Shown: positions 35,571-43,576, counted from the first letter of the stretch. The stretch: 64,000 nucleotides of DNA from CAWJFJ01 sp963800065 (GCA_963800065.1 CAWCZO010000007.1:1-64000); one strand, 5' to 3'. The notes: generated by a model from the letters alone, not told the origin. Translations and numbers: made by a program.

Positions 35571-36287
35571 TCAACTCCGCCCCTTCAATTCCTTGTGCTC
35601 TTGCTCTGCCTGCCGGTGCTCTGCCTGCCGGTGCTCTGCCTGCCGGTGCTCTGCCTGCCGGTGCTCTGCCTGCCGCTGTGTGTCCTGCAACCGCGCCCGC
35701 TCGGATTCGATGAGCCGGTCGAGCCACGAGATGTCGCGTTCGGTCGATTCCGTGGTGTGCTCCACCAGGGAGCGGGCGTACGGGTCGAGCCGGCTCCCGA
35801 CGCCCGTGGCCGCCCTCGTCTCGGTCAGGCGTTGGGCCAGCTGGGCCCGGCGGCGCTCGAGCAGGCGCAGTCGGGCTTGCGGCGGGAGGTAGCGGGCGAA
35901 GGCCAGACGGAGCCCGAAGCTGCGGGCGTCCTCCGTCCCGCCGCCGCTCTCGCTGCCCAGCAGTGCCGTGAACTGGCGCCGCCCCTCGTCGGTGATCCGG
36001 TAGACCTTGCGGCCCCGTCGCCCCCGGGCCGGGCCGGCCCGCCGTGACCGCAGGGCGGCCCGCTCGCCGCTCAGTGACCCCGTCATGGGAACGGGGCCCC
36101 CGGTGTCGCCGTCGGTCTCCTCGATGGCCCGGACGGCACCACCACGCTCCAGGCGGGACAGCGCCGGGTAGAGGGACCCGAACGAGATGTTGGAGAACAA
36201 CCCCAACTCGTCCCGCAGACGCTTCCGGATCTCGTAGCCGTGCAGCTCCTGGTCCTCGAGGAGGCCGAGGATGGCCAATTCGAGCAT
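35571..36287 (-). CDS. PadR family transcriptional regulator
   Basis: A 238-residue regulator. The winged-helix starts MLELAILGLLEDQELHGYEI, followed by ISFGSLYPALSRLERGG and a wing interrupted by a Gly/Arg-rich insert before KVYRITDEGRRQF. The C-terminal half is a long coiled-coil (RLRLLERRRAQLAQRL) ending in repeated EHRQA units. It is the first gene of a padR-ino1 operon and probably controls it. ATG 36287 fits the conserved N-terminus. Confidence 0.93.
   Translation of the reverse strand: MLELAILGLLEDQELHGYEIRKRLRDELGLFSNISFGSLYPALSRLERGGAVRAIEETDGDTGGPVPMTGSLSGERAALRSRRAGPARGRRGRKVYRITDEGRRQFTALLGSESGGGTEDARSFGLRLAFARYLPPQARLRLLERRRAQLAQRLTETRAATGVGSRLDPYARSLVEHTTESTERDISWLDRLIESERARLQDTQRQAEHRQAEHRQAEHRQAEHRQAEQEHKELKGRS
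35611..35680. repeat. Tandem 15-bp repeat at the 3' end of padR
   Basis: Four exact copies of TGCCGGTGCTCTGCC (plus-strand reading) at 35611-35670 followed by a partial unit. They encode the EHRQA repeats at the C-terminus of the PadR protein, extending its coiled coil. Unit length keeps the frame. Confidence 0.93.
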
Positions 36288-36443
36288 CAGGCGCCGTCGT
36301 GGCCGGGGGAACGCGGGTTCTTCGGGTTCAGATACATCGCTATGACCTATCGTATCGATATATCTAGGTCTCGGCAAGCGACGTGAAAAAGAACGCAATT
36401 TCTCATCGTTCCCGACCGGCACCCGGCGGTACCCTGGTTGACG

Positions 36444-36881
36444 ATGAGCTTCGGGCATTCGGCCTTGCGGGGGTTCCCGGTGACGGGGACCGGCGGACGG
36501 GTGGAGTACCGCCTCGCCCGCAACGCCGTCGTCAGCGAATTCCACAAGGGTCGCCTGTCCAAGCTCGACGTCTGTGACGCGCATCCCGAGCTCATGCGCG
36601 CGGCACGCAACGTGGGGGTGCCCCTGCCCGAGGAGTGCCCGATCTGCGAGGGTCCGCCTCTCGTCCACGTCACCTACGTCTTCGGCCGGCGTCTTCCCTC
36701 GCACGGTCGCTGTCCGACGTCGGCCACCGAGCTGGCCCGCCTGTGCCGGCGCGCCGACGAGGTCGTCTGTTACGTCGTCGAGGTCTGCCCCGACTGTGCC
36801 TGGAACCATCTGGCCCGGATGTACCCGGCCGGCGGCCGCCACCGGCCGGCGGCCTCGGCGGCCCGCCGCGGAAACGGCTGA
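36444..36881 (+). CDS. DUF5318 family protein
   Basis: About 145 residues with two CxxC pairs: EECPICEG and EVCPDCAWNHL, plus VCDAHPELMRAARNVG and VTYVFGRRLPS. This matches the actinobacterial DUF5318 family (Rv0049 in M. tuberculosis, also near ino1-padR). A zinc-binding fold is likely; function unknown. ATG 36444 lies 8 bases after TACCCT, so the message may be leaderless; GTG 36504 is an alternative start. Divergent from padR. Confidence 0.88.
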   Translation: MSFGHSALRGFPVTGTGGRVEYRLARNAVVSEFHKGRLSKLDVCDAHPELMRAARNVGVPLPEECPICEGPPLVHVTYVFGRRLPSHGRCPTSATELARLCRRADEVVCYVVEVCPDCAWNHLARMYPAGGRHRPAASAARRGNG

Positions 36882-37009
36882 GGCGGGAGCCGGGACCCGA
36901 TAACAGCTGGGTGCGGCCACGGGTGCCCGGCCTCCGGCGCGCCCACAACCAGTGTGCGATGGTGCACGATTGTCGGACTGACCGCGGGCGAAGGCAAGGG
37001 GAAAATGCA

Positions 37010-38080
37010 ATGAGTGCAGTTCAGGCAGGGGGCGGTAAGGGGTCGGGCCAGAAGCCCGGCGGTGCCGCCGGAGGTCGCCCTGCGTCCGGCCCCACGCCGT
37101 CAGGCGCCCGCGGCTCCGGTAAGCCCAAGCCGACGAGCGGTCGGCCCGGACCGGGCACCAAGACCGGATCGGGTGGGCGCGGCGGCGGTAGCGGCGGCGG
37201 CAAGAGGCCGCCCGGCTCCTACCGACCCGGCGCCGGCCCCCCCCAGCGCTTCTCCCCGTCGACCCTGGCCTTCGTGGCCGTGGCCGTCGTCGTCGTGATC
37301 ATCGTCGGTTTCGTGATCTTCAAGATCACCCAGTCGTCGAAGCCGCCGGCGGGGCAGGCGACCCTCGCCCCCACCCTCACGGCCGCCCCCGCCTCCCTCG
37401 TCAACGAGGTCACGAGCGTGCCCGCTCATGTGGCCAACTCCGTGGGGTTGCCCTCGCAGGACCTGGTGGCCCCCCCCACGTACAAGGCGGGCCAGCCCGC
37501 CCTGACCATCGGCGGCAAGCCGGCCGCCGTCTTCATCGGTGGTGAATTCTGCCCGTACTGTGCCGCCGAGCGGTGGGCCATCATCATGGCCTTCAGCAAG
37601 TTCGGCACGTTCTCCGGCCTGGACGAGACGACGTCGTCCCCGTGGGACACCGATCCGTCCACGCCCACCTTCTCGTTCCTCCATGCCACGTATACGAGTC
37701 CGTATCTCACCTTCGCCACGTCGGAGCACGAGAGCAACGACACCGACGGACTGGGGACGAGGACGACGCTGCAACCCCTCACCCCCCTGGAGTCGAGCCT
37801 GTGGGCCAAGTACGACAACCCCGAGGGCTTCCCGTTCCTCGACATCGGGAACAAGTCGTTCGTCCTGGCCCCCAGCTACGAGCCCACCGTCCTGGCCGGG
37901 CTCGACCAGCAGGACGTGGCGTCCCGGCTGACGAACGCGAAGGACCCCGTCACCCAGTCCATCGTGGGGACGTCGAACTACCTCACGGCCGGGATCTGCG
38001 CCATCACCGGGCAGAAGCCGGCTTCGGTGTGCTCCGCCCCCGTGGTGGCCAAGGCGGCGCGCACCATCGGCCTGAGCTGA
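37010..38080 (+). CDS. DUF929 family thioredoxin-like membrane protein
   Basis: A 356-residue protein: 85-residue disordered Gly/Pro/Lys-rich cytoplasmic tail, one membrane helix (TLAFVAVAVVVVIIVGFVIF), then an extracellular domain with a thioredoxin-type active site VFIGGEFCPYCAAERW and a second cysteine pair near the C-terminus (GICAIT, SVCSAP). DUF929 proteins are presumed thiol-disulfide exchangers. It lies four bases from the VKOR gene, suggesting that the pair forms an extracytoplasmic disulfide system. Confidence 0.88.
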   Translation: MSAVQAGGGKGSGQKPGGAAGGRPASGPTPSGARGSGKPKPTSGRPGPGTKTGSGGRGGGSGGGKRPPGSYRPGAGPPQRFSPSTLAFVAVAVVVVIIVGFVIFKITQSSKPPAGQATLAPTLTAAPASLVNEVTSVPAHVANSVGLPSQDLVAPPTYKAGQPALTIGGKPAAVFIGGEFCPYCAAERWAIIMAFSKFGTFSGLDETTSSPWDTDPSTPTFSFLHATYTSPYLTFATSEHESNDTDGLGTRTTLQPLTPLESSLWAKYDNPEGFPFLDIGNKSFVLAPSYEPTVLAGLDQQDVASRLTNAKDPVTQSIVGTSNYLTAGICAITGQKPASVCSAPVVAKAARTIGLS

Positions 38081-38084
38081 GCCC

Positions 38085-38633
38085 GTGACCCCGGCCGACG
38101 GCGGGTACGACGACGACTCGGGCGAAATGGCGCCGGCCGGGCCGGGTGTGCGCGTCCGGGTCACGGCGTTGGTGCTGTCGCTGCTCGGCGTGGCCGACTC
38201 CACCTACCTGACGATCACCCATTTCGAGAAGCAGGTGCTCGTGTGCCCGGCAAACTCGTTCATCAACTGCGCCAAGGTCACCACCAGCGCCCAGTCCGAG
38301 ATCCTGCACATCCCGGTGGCCGTCCTCGGGCTCGCCTTCTACCTCGCCATGACGGCGATCAACCTCCCGCCCATGTGGAAGACGACCGACGTGCGGGTGG
38401 CCTGGGTCCGCCTGGCCATGGCCGTGAGCGGGATCGGGTTCGTCCTCTACCTGCTGTACGCCGAGCTCTTCATCATCAAGGCCATCTGCGAGTACTGCAC
38501 GGGTGTCCACATCATCACGTTCGCCCTGTTCATCCTGATCGTGGTCACCTTCCCGTCGATGCTGGCGCGGCAGACGGCCGACTGGGACGAGGACGCCGAC
38601 TGGGACGAGGAGCCGGCGACCTCCACGCCGTAG
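38085..38633 (+). CDS. VKOR family disulfide-bond-forming membrane protein
   Basis: A 182-residue protein with four membrane helices. It has the VKOR loop cysteines (VLVCPANSFINCAKVTTS, with Ser before the helix) and the active CxxC in AICEYCTGVHIITFAL. It should re-oxidise an extracytoplasmic thioredoxin-like partner and pass electrons to quinone; the adjacent DUF929 protein is the obvious partner. The C-terminus is acidic with WDEDADWDEE. GTG start 38085. Confidence 0.92.
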   Translation: MTPADGGYDDDSGEMAPAGPGVRVRVTALVLSLLGVADSTYLTITHFEKQVLVCPANSFINCAKVTTSAQSEILHIPVAVLGLAFYLAMTAINLPPMWKTTDVRVAWVRLAMAVSGIGFVLYLLYAELFIIKAICEYCTGVHIITFALFILIVVTFPSMLARQTADWDEDADWDEEPATSTP

Positions 38634-38701
38634 GGCCCGGCCCCGTGGGGCGGGGCGGGGGGCACGTCCTCGAGATGCACGGGGGACGCCCCCACCGTCG
38701 G

Positions 38702-38707
38702 TAGCAT
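38702..38707 (+). promoter_or_regulatory. Candidate -10 element of the fluoride-response operon
   Basis: TAGCAT lies 4 bases upstream of the riboswitch aptamer 5' end, which would put transcription start at the aptamer itself. No clear -35 element is seen. Confidence 0.5.
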
Positions 38708-38710
38708 TGA

Positions 38711-38766
38711 AGGCGGCGATGGGGCTCGCCGGAACCGGTCGACAGGCGACCTGATGGCTCCTACTC
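38711..38766 (+). ncRNA. Fluoride riboswitch (crcB motif)
   Basis: The sequence carries the conserved elements of the fluoride aptamer in order: GGCGATGGGGCTCGCC (hairpin with the GATGGGG loop strand), AACCG, and CTGATGGCTCCTAC at the 3' side. It ends 22 bases before the GTG of the first fluC gene, and its 3' end runs close to the GAGGAGG ribosome site, so control at translation start is plausible. Fluoride binding would switch on the exporter genes downstream. Confidence 0.93.
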
Positions 38767-38788
38767 GTGAGTGTTGAGGAGGCAGCCA

Positions 38789-39382
38789 GTGACACCGGCG
38801 CATCCCTTCCGGGACCGCGGGATCGGCCGACGGGTGGCCCGCGCGCTGGGCGCCGACGACGCGTTCCCCATCGATCCGGACCTCGAGCCGGCTGATCCCT
38901 CCGAACCGGCGCGTGGTCACCGCCGGGCCCCGGTCCCGGTCCACCGGCGCCACCCCCGGGTCCTGGCCGCCATCGCCGCCGGCGGCTTCGTCGGAGCCCT
39001 GGGCCGTTACGAGCTCCAGCTCGCCTGGCCGGTCGCCCCCGGCCACTTCCCCTCGTCCACCTTCGTCATCAACACCTCGGGGGCGTTCCTGCTCGGGTTG
39101 GTGCTCACGGTCTCGGTGGAGAGGGACCGGGTGCGGACGACGACGTGGCGCTACATCCGGCTGTTCGCCTGCGTGGGCGTCCTCGGGGCCTGGACCACCA
39201 TGTCCACGGTGGCCGTCGAGGCCGATGCCCTGGTCCGTTCGGGGACCGTCGGCACCGCCGCCGCCTACCTGACGGCCACCACGGCCGCCGGCGCCGCCGC
39301 CGCCGCCGTGGGTACGGCCATGGGACGCCTGCACCGGCGGGTGGGCCCCCGCCCCGCCGCCGGCGGAGGTGGGAGGCGGTGA
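38789..39382 (+). CDS. fluC: Fluoride ion channel FluC, first subunit
   Basis: CrcB/Fluc family exporter, 197 residues from GTG 38789, which follows GAGGAGGCAGCCA. About 65 hydrophilic residues precede the channel domain: AAGGFVGALGRYELQLA, STFVINTSGAFLLGLVLT (the conserved Asn of the pore) and FACVGVLGAWTTMSTVAVE. Four membrane helices. Its stop overlaps the second fluC start. Two different FluC genes in a row usually give a dual-topology heterodimer. Confidence 0.93.
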   Translation: MTPAHPFRDRGIGRRVARALGADDAFPIDPDLEPADPSEPARGHRRAPVPVHRRHPRVLAAIAAGGFVGALGRYELQLAWPVAPGHFPSSTFVINTSGAFLLGLVLTVSVERDRVRTTTWRYIRLFACVGVLGAWTTMSTVAVEADALVRSGTVGTAAAYLTATTAAGAAAAAVGTAMGRLHRRVGPRPAAGGGGRR

Positions 39383-39750
39383 TGGTGGCGTTGGCGGTGG
39401 CGCTGGCCGGCTCGGTGGGAGCCGTGGCCCGGTTCGTGACCGACGGGGCCGTGCAGGACCGCAGCACCGGCCCGTTCCCGCTCGGGACCCTGACCGTGAA
39501 CTGCACCGGATCGTTCATCCTGGGGGCCGTGACCGGCCTGGCCTGGTACCACGGACTGGGGGGACGGGCCCACACGATCGTCGGGGTGGGATTCTGCGGC
39601 GCCTTCACCACGTGGTCGAGCGTCACCTGGGAGACGGTGCGCCTGGCCGAGGACGGGTTCGGTCGTCAGGCCCTCGTGAGCGTGGTGGGGGGTGTGGCGG
39701 CCGCCCTGGCCGCCGCCGCCGTCGCCATCGTGGTGGTGGCCGTCCTCTGA
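39382..39750 (+). CDS. fluC: Fluoride ion channel FluC, second subunit
   Basis: A 122-residue CrcB/Fluc protein, four membrane helices: ALAGSVGAVARFVTDG, GTLTVNCTGSFILGAVTGL and GFCGAFTTWSSVTWETVRL. Pore Asn and the central Phe/Thr segment are present. ATG 39382 overlaps the first subunit's stop. It lacks the N-terminal extension of its partner. Confidence 0.94.
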   Translation: MVALAVALAGSVGAVARFVTDGAVQDRSTGPFPLGTLTVNCTGSFILGAVTGLAWYHGLGGRAHTIVGVGFCGAFTTWSSVTWETVRLAEDGFGRQALVSVVGGVAAALAAAAVAIVVVAVL

Positions 39751-39825
39751 TCGGCGCCGGCGGCCCCGCCGTCGGTCCCCCTCGGACCCCGGGCGACGGC
39801 CGGTGTTCTGTGCGATCCTCGCTGT

Positions 39826-40575
39826 GTGCACGGAGGGATGCCGACCGCTGTTTCGGCCGCCCCCGGGGGTGCCAACGCCTTCGCCCGGCGGCTCTTCTCC
39901 CCGCTGCCCGAGCGCTACGACCGCCTGGCCGAGGTCCTGTCGTTCGGACAGAACGGGCGGTGGCGCCGGGCCATGGTGGATCACGTGGTGGGGACGTCAC
40001 CGGAGCTCGTCCTCGACGTGGCCACCGGTCCGGCCGGCGTGGCCCTCCAGGTCGCGGCGCGTACCGGCGCCCGGGTCGTCGGGGTCGACGTGACCGAGTC
40101 CATGCTCCGCCGGGCCCGCGACAACGTGGGGCGGGCCGGGGCCAGGATCGAGCTGGCTCTCGGGCGCGGCGAGCAACTGCCCTTCGCCGACGGGGCTTTC
40201 GACGCCGTGACCTTCACCTACCTCCTGCGCTACGTCGACGATCCCGCCGCCACCATCCGGGAGCTCACCCGGGTGGTGAGGCCCGGCGGCGTCCTGGCCA
40301 GCCTGGAGTTCAACGTCCCGTCCGGCGCGTTCTGGCGCTTCTGGTGGTGGGGCTACACCCGGGCCGTCCTGCCCCTGGCCGGATGGGTGACCGGCGGTCG
40401 TGAATGGTTCGACGTGGGCCGGTTCCTCGGGCCCAACATCTCGTCGCACTACCGCCGCTACCCGGTGTCGTGGACGATCGGGGCTTGGCGCGACGCCGGG
40501 ATGGTCGACGTCGGCGCCCGTCCCATGAGCCTCGGGGGCGGGCTCGTGATGTGGGGACGGCGGGCCGGTGGCTGA
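39826..40575 (+). CDS. UbiE/MenG-type quinone C-methyltransferase
   Basis: A 249-residue SAM-dependent methyltransferase. It has FSPLPERYDRLAEVLSFGQN, close to the UbiE N-terminal pattern, motif I LVLDVATGPAGVALQVA, GVDVTESMLRRARDN, and LRYVDDPAATIRELTRVVRPGG. Family members methylate demethylmenaquinone; a UbiA prenyltransferase at 57.5 kb and quinone-linked proteins support that, but the exact substrate is inference. Start GTG 39826 or ATG 39838. Its end overlaps the next gene. Confidence 0.85.
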   Translation: MHGGMPTAVSAAPGGANAFARRLFSPLPERYDRLAEVLSFGQNGRWRRAMVDHVVGTSPELVLDVATGPAGVALQVAARTGARVVGVDVTESMLRRARDNVGRAGARIELALGRGEQLPFADGAFDAVTFTYLLRYVDDPAATIRELTRVVRPGGVLASLEFNVPSGAFWRFWWWGYTRAVLPLAGWVTGGREWFDVGRFLGPNISSHYRRYPVSWTIGAWRDAGMVDVGARPMSLGGGLVMWGRRAGG

Positions 40576-41302
40576 GGCCGAGAGCCGCCCCGCCTACTAC
40601 GCCGCCGCGCGCGGTGGCTGGCGGGACTGGTGGACCCTGCTGCACCCGCCGTACACGGCGTGGCACCTCTCCTATGTGGTGATCGGAGCCTGTCTCGCCC
40701 CCCGGGTTGAGTCGTCGCGGTTGATCGCCACCCTCCTCGCCTTCTTCCTGGCCGTCGGCGTGGCCGCCCACGCCGTCGACGAGCTACACGGTCGGCCGCT
40801 GCGGACGTCCATCCCGGGCGCCGTCCTCGTCGCCGTCACCGCCGTCAGCCTCACCGGGGCCGTGGTGCTCGGCGTCGTCGGGGTCGCCAGGGTGGGGCTC
40901 GTCCTCGTCCCCTTCGTCGTGGTCGGCCCGCTGCTCGTCGTGGCCTACAACGCCGAGTTGTTCGGTGGGGCCGTGCACACCACGGCCGGCTTCGCCGCCG
41001 CCTGGGGTGCGTTCCCCGTCCTCACCGGGTACGTGGCCCAGACGTCGGACCTGGCCCTGGCGGCCGTGCTGGCCGCCGCCGCCGCCTTCGCCCTGTCGTG
41101 CGCCCAGCGCCTGCTGAGCACCCCCGCCCGCCTCATCCGTCGCTCCACCCGATCGGTCCAGGGGTCGCTCACCCTGGCCGACGGCACCGTCGTCCCTCTC
41201 GACCAGCGGGCCCTGCTCGGTCCGGTCGAGGGTGCCCTGCGGGCCATGTCATGGGGCCTGGTGGCCCTGGCCTCGGCCCTGGCCGTGGCCCGGCTGACCT
41301 GA
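40568..41302 (+). CDS. Polytopic membrane protein, distantly UbiA-like
   Basis: A 244-residue protein with 6-8 membrane helices (LIATLLAFFLAVGVAAHAVDE, LVLVPFVVVGPLLVVAYNAE, LALAAVLAAAAAFALSCAQ). HAVDELHGRPLRTSIP lies where UbiA enzymes have their first Asp-rich motif, but only one Asp-Glu pair is present. It overlaps the methyltransferase gene by eight bases, so the two are probably co-translated. I cannot assign a function. Confidence 0.7.
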   Translation: MAEAESRPAYYAAARGGWRDWWTLLHPPYTAWHLSYVVIGACLAPRVESSRLIATLLAFFLAVGVAAHAVDELHGRPLRTSIPGAVLVAVTAVSLTGAVVLGVVGVARVGLVLVPFVVVGPLLVVAYNAELFGGAVHTTAGFAAAWGAFPVLTGYVAQTSDLALAAVLAAAAAFALSCAQRLLSTPARLIRRSTRSVQGSLTLADGTVVPLDQRALLGPVEGALRAMSWGLVALASALAVARLT

Positions 41303-41320
41303 CCCGGGGGGCGCCTCCGA

Positions 41321-41698
41321 CTACGGGCGCTGGGTCAGCTCGATGACGTTGCCGTCGTAGTCCTCGTAGCGTCCACTTCGTCCCCACGGCTCGGTGCGGG
41401 GCCCGTGCAGGACCCGGGCGCCCGCTCGCGCCGCCGCCGCATGGGCCTCGTCGATGTCGTCGACGGTGAACGTCAGCTGGGTGCGCGACGACGGCTCACC
41501 CTCGGCGGCGTAGAGGGCGAAGTGGATGTAGGCGCCGTCGGTCCAGGAGATCTCGGCGTGCCGGCCTCCGATCCAGCGGTCCTCGACCCCGTTGTCGCCG
41601 GGGTGGAGGGGGATCCCGAAGCCGTCCCGGTAGAGAGTCTCGGACCTCTCCAGATCCGTCACCTCGAGGATGACGGCCTCGAGCCGCCCGCCGCCCAC
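41321..41698 (-). CDS. VOC (glyoxalase) family protein
   Basis: A 125-residue VOC-fold protein. It has AVILEVTDLERSETLYRDGFG, HAEISWTDGAYIHFALY, FTVDDIDEAHAAAARAG and the C-terminal GRYEDYDGNVIELTQ. Metal ligands are plausible (His in HAEISW, Glu in VIELTQ). Three bases separate it from the upstream SRPBCC gene. Substrate unknown. Confidence 0.85.
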   Translation of the reverse strand: MGGGRLEAVILEVTDLERSETLYRDGFGIPLHPGDNGVEDRWIGGRHAEISWTDGAYIHFALYAAEGEPSSRTQLTFTVDDIDEAHAAAARAGARVLHGPRTEPWGRSGRYEDYDGNVIELTQRP

Positions 41699-41701
41699 CG
41701 G

Positions 41702-42205
41702 CTAGCTCCCGTCGTCCTCGCCGGTGGGGGCCGATCCCGGGGTCACCCGGCTCAGGTTGCGCCGGAAGCCGTTCACCGTCGTCTCCACCACCCGGTCGTG
41801 GCCCCAGCGCAGAAGGGGGGAGGCGAGACGCGCCGCCACACGCATGGGGCGCTGCTTCATCTCGACCGTCCAGGACACGTCGGCCCGTGTCCCCTCGCCG
41901 CGCCGGGCCAGGAAGAGGTGGGCGTCGCCTTCGAGATCGCCGGCCACCGAGGCGTCGATACTCTCCGGGCGGGTGCAGCGGTGGAGCAGGACCCGGACAC
42001 GCATCTCGTAGGGGACGGGAGGCGACACCACGCCACGGAGCACCGATCCGGCCCGCAGACCCCCGCCGTCGAGGCGGAATTCACGGAGCCATCCCCACCA
42101 GCCCTCGAAACGCTCGGAATGCTCGAGGGCGGCCCACATCGCCTCGGGGGGCAGGTCGAAGTCGAAGGTGCCCCGATAGTCGATCACGTACGGCGAACCC
42201 GGCAC
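41702..42205 (-). CDS. SRPBCC (START-like) family protein
   Basis: A 167-residue hydrophobic-ligand-binding fold: YVIDYRGTFDFDLPPEAMWAAL, then WLREFRLDGGGLRAG, and the long C-terminal helix VETTVNGFRRNLSR. Ligand unknown. It and the VOC gene form a two-gene minus-strand unit. Confidence 0.8.
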   Translation of the reverse strand: MPGSPYVIDYRGTFDFDLPPEAMWAALEHSERFEGWWGWLREFRLDGGGLRAGSVLRGVVSPPVPYEMRVRVLLHRCTRPESIDASVAGDLEGDAHLFLARRGEGTRADVSWTVEMKQRPMRVAARLASPLLRWGHDRVVETTVNGFRRNLSRVTPGSAPTGEDDGS

Positions 42206-42228
42206 TCAAGCGGGCAGGCTACGACCGA

Positions 42229-42471
42229 TCAGTCCGGCGGTGGGTGGCGGTCGTCGGCGGGCGCCGTCCCGGGATCCGGTCCCACCGGGCGGTGGGGATA
42301 GAGGGAGCGGCACGAGAGGCACCACCGCTCGGGCCCGTCCACCGTCTCCGAGGTGGTGACCCGGCCCCCGTCGTCGATAGTGACGTAGATCCGCATCACC
42401 TCCTCGAGACGGTCGCCCGGACCCCCGCAGCTGTCGCACGTTTCTCCTACCGTCGCCCCTGGGCCCGCCAC
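42229..42471 (-). CDS. Small zinc-ribbon protein
   Basis: An 80-residue protein starting GTG 42471. Two CxxC pairs (ETCDSCGGPGD and RWCLSCRSLY) make a probable zinc ribbon; between them is VMRIYVTIDDGGRVTT. TACCTT lies 7 bases upstream of the start on the minus strand, so it may be leaderless. Divergent from panB. Function unknown. Confidence 0.7.
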   Translation of the reverse strand: MAGPGATVGETCDSCGGPGDRLEEVMRIYVTIDDGGRVTTSETVDGPERWCLSCRSLYPHRPVGPDPGTAPADDRHPPPD

Positions 42472-42478
42472 CTTCGGA

Positions 42479-42488
42479 AAGGTACACT
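42479..42488. promoter_or_regulatory. Overlapping divergent -10 elements, zinc-ribbon gene and panB
   Basis: TACACT (42483-42488) reads as a -10 for panB on the plus strand; TACCTT (42484-42479) on the minus strand serves the zinc-ribbon gene. The two hexamers share two bases, so the promoters probably compete. Confidence 0.5.
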
Positions 42489-42552
42489 GGGGGTATTCGG
42501 TCACGACGCCGCCGGCAGCCCTGGGCGCTGGACGGCAAGGAGGCCCCGAGCC

Positions 42553-43404
42553 ATGACTGACACCGGTACCGCGGCCGACGCGCCGTCCCCGAAGGTCACC
42601 GTCCCCATGATCAGGTCCCGAAAGCGCAACCGTGGGGACCAGCCCATCGTCATGCTCACCGCCTACGACACCCCCGGGGCGCGCATCGCCGACGCCGCCG
42701 GCGTCGACATCGTGCTGGTGGGCGACTCGGTGGCCAACGCCGTCCTCGGCCATGCCGACACCCTGCAGGTCGACGTCGGGGTCATGGCCCACCACGTGGC
42801 CGCCGTCGGGCGGGCCGCCCCCCGCGCCCTCGTGGTGGGGGACATGCCGTGGCTCAGCTACCACGTGTCGGCCGAGGACGCCGTCCGCAACGCCGCCGTG
42901 CTCGTCCGAGCCGGGGCCGAGGCGGTCAAGCTCGAGGGTGGGCGGGTCCGTCTGGAGGTGGTCGAAGCCCTCCTGAACGCCGAGATCCCCGTGATGGGAC
43001 ACCTGGGGCTCACCCCCCAGTCGGTCCACGCCATGGGTGGCTACCGGGTCCAGGCCCGTGACACCGCCGCCGCCGAGGCCCTCATGAACGACGCCAAGGC
43101 CCTGGCCGCCGCCGGATGCTTCGCCATGGTCCTCGAGGGGGTCCCCGATGTGGTGGCGGCCCGCCTCACCGCCGAGGTGGACGTGCCCACCATCGGGATC
43201 GGCGCCGGTGGGGGGTGCGACGGCCAGGTGCTCGTGTTCCACGATCTTCTCGGTCTGCGCCAGGGGGCCCCTCCGAAGTTCGTCCGTCAGTACGCCGACC
43301 TGACGTCGGCGGCGGTGACGGCGGTGTCGGCGTGGGCCGCCGACGTCCGTGGGGGGACGTTCCCCTCCGAGGCCGAGACGTACCACCTCCCGTCCGGTCA
43401 CTGA
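42553..43404 (+). CDS. panB: 3-methyl-2-oxobutanoate hydroxymethyltransferase
   Basis: First committed step of pantothenate synthesis: ketopantoate from 2-oxoisovalerate and methylene-THF. 283 residues from ATG 42553 behind AAGGAGG. Motifs: IVMLTAYDTPGARIADAAG, VLVGDSVANAVLGHADTL (Mg-binding Asp), EAVKLEGG, VMGHLGLTPQSVHAMGGY, and VPTIGIGAGGGCDGQVLVFHD. The other pan genes are not in this window. Confidence 0.97.
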   Translation: MTDTGTAADAPSPKVTVPMIRSRKRNRGDQPIVMLTAYDTPGARIADAAGVDIVLVGDSVANAVLGHADTLQVDVGVMAHHVAAVGRAAPRALVVGDMPWLSYHVSAEDAVRNAAVLVRAGAEAVKLEGGRVRLEVVEALLNAEIPVMGHLGLTPQSVHAMGGYRVQARDTAAAEALMNDAKALAAAGCFAMVLEGVPDVVAARLTAEVDVPTIGIGAGGGCDGQVLVFHDLLGLRQGAPPKFVRQYADLTSAAVTAVSAWAADVRGGTFPSEAETYHLPSGH

Positions 43405-43576
43405 TCCGGGGGGTGCCGGCGGGGGACCGCCGGCCGGAGGGGGCCCGGTGCCCGTCGGCTACCATGGCTCCCGGCCACGACCGGGTGATGTTCCGGGCAC
43501 CGGACGTGCACCCTGCCCCGCGCCTGGCGGGGCCCCGGACGCTGCGGCGACGGGTCCAGAGGGAGGTGAGCCGCGC

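Noticed and set aside
35611..35680. CRISPR-like array
   Set aside because: The units are contiguous with no spacers and lie inside coding sequence.
35545..35727. Upstream extension of ino1 with an AGRAP repeat
   Set aside because: It is the out-of-frame reading of the padR 15-base repeats; a good ribosome site supports ATG 35544.
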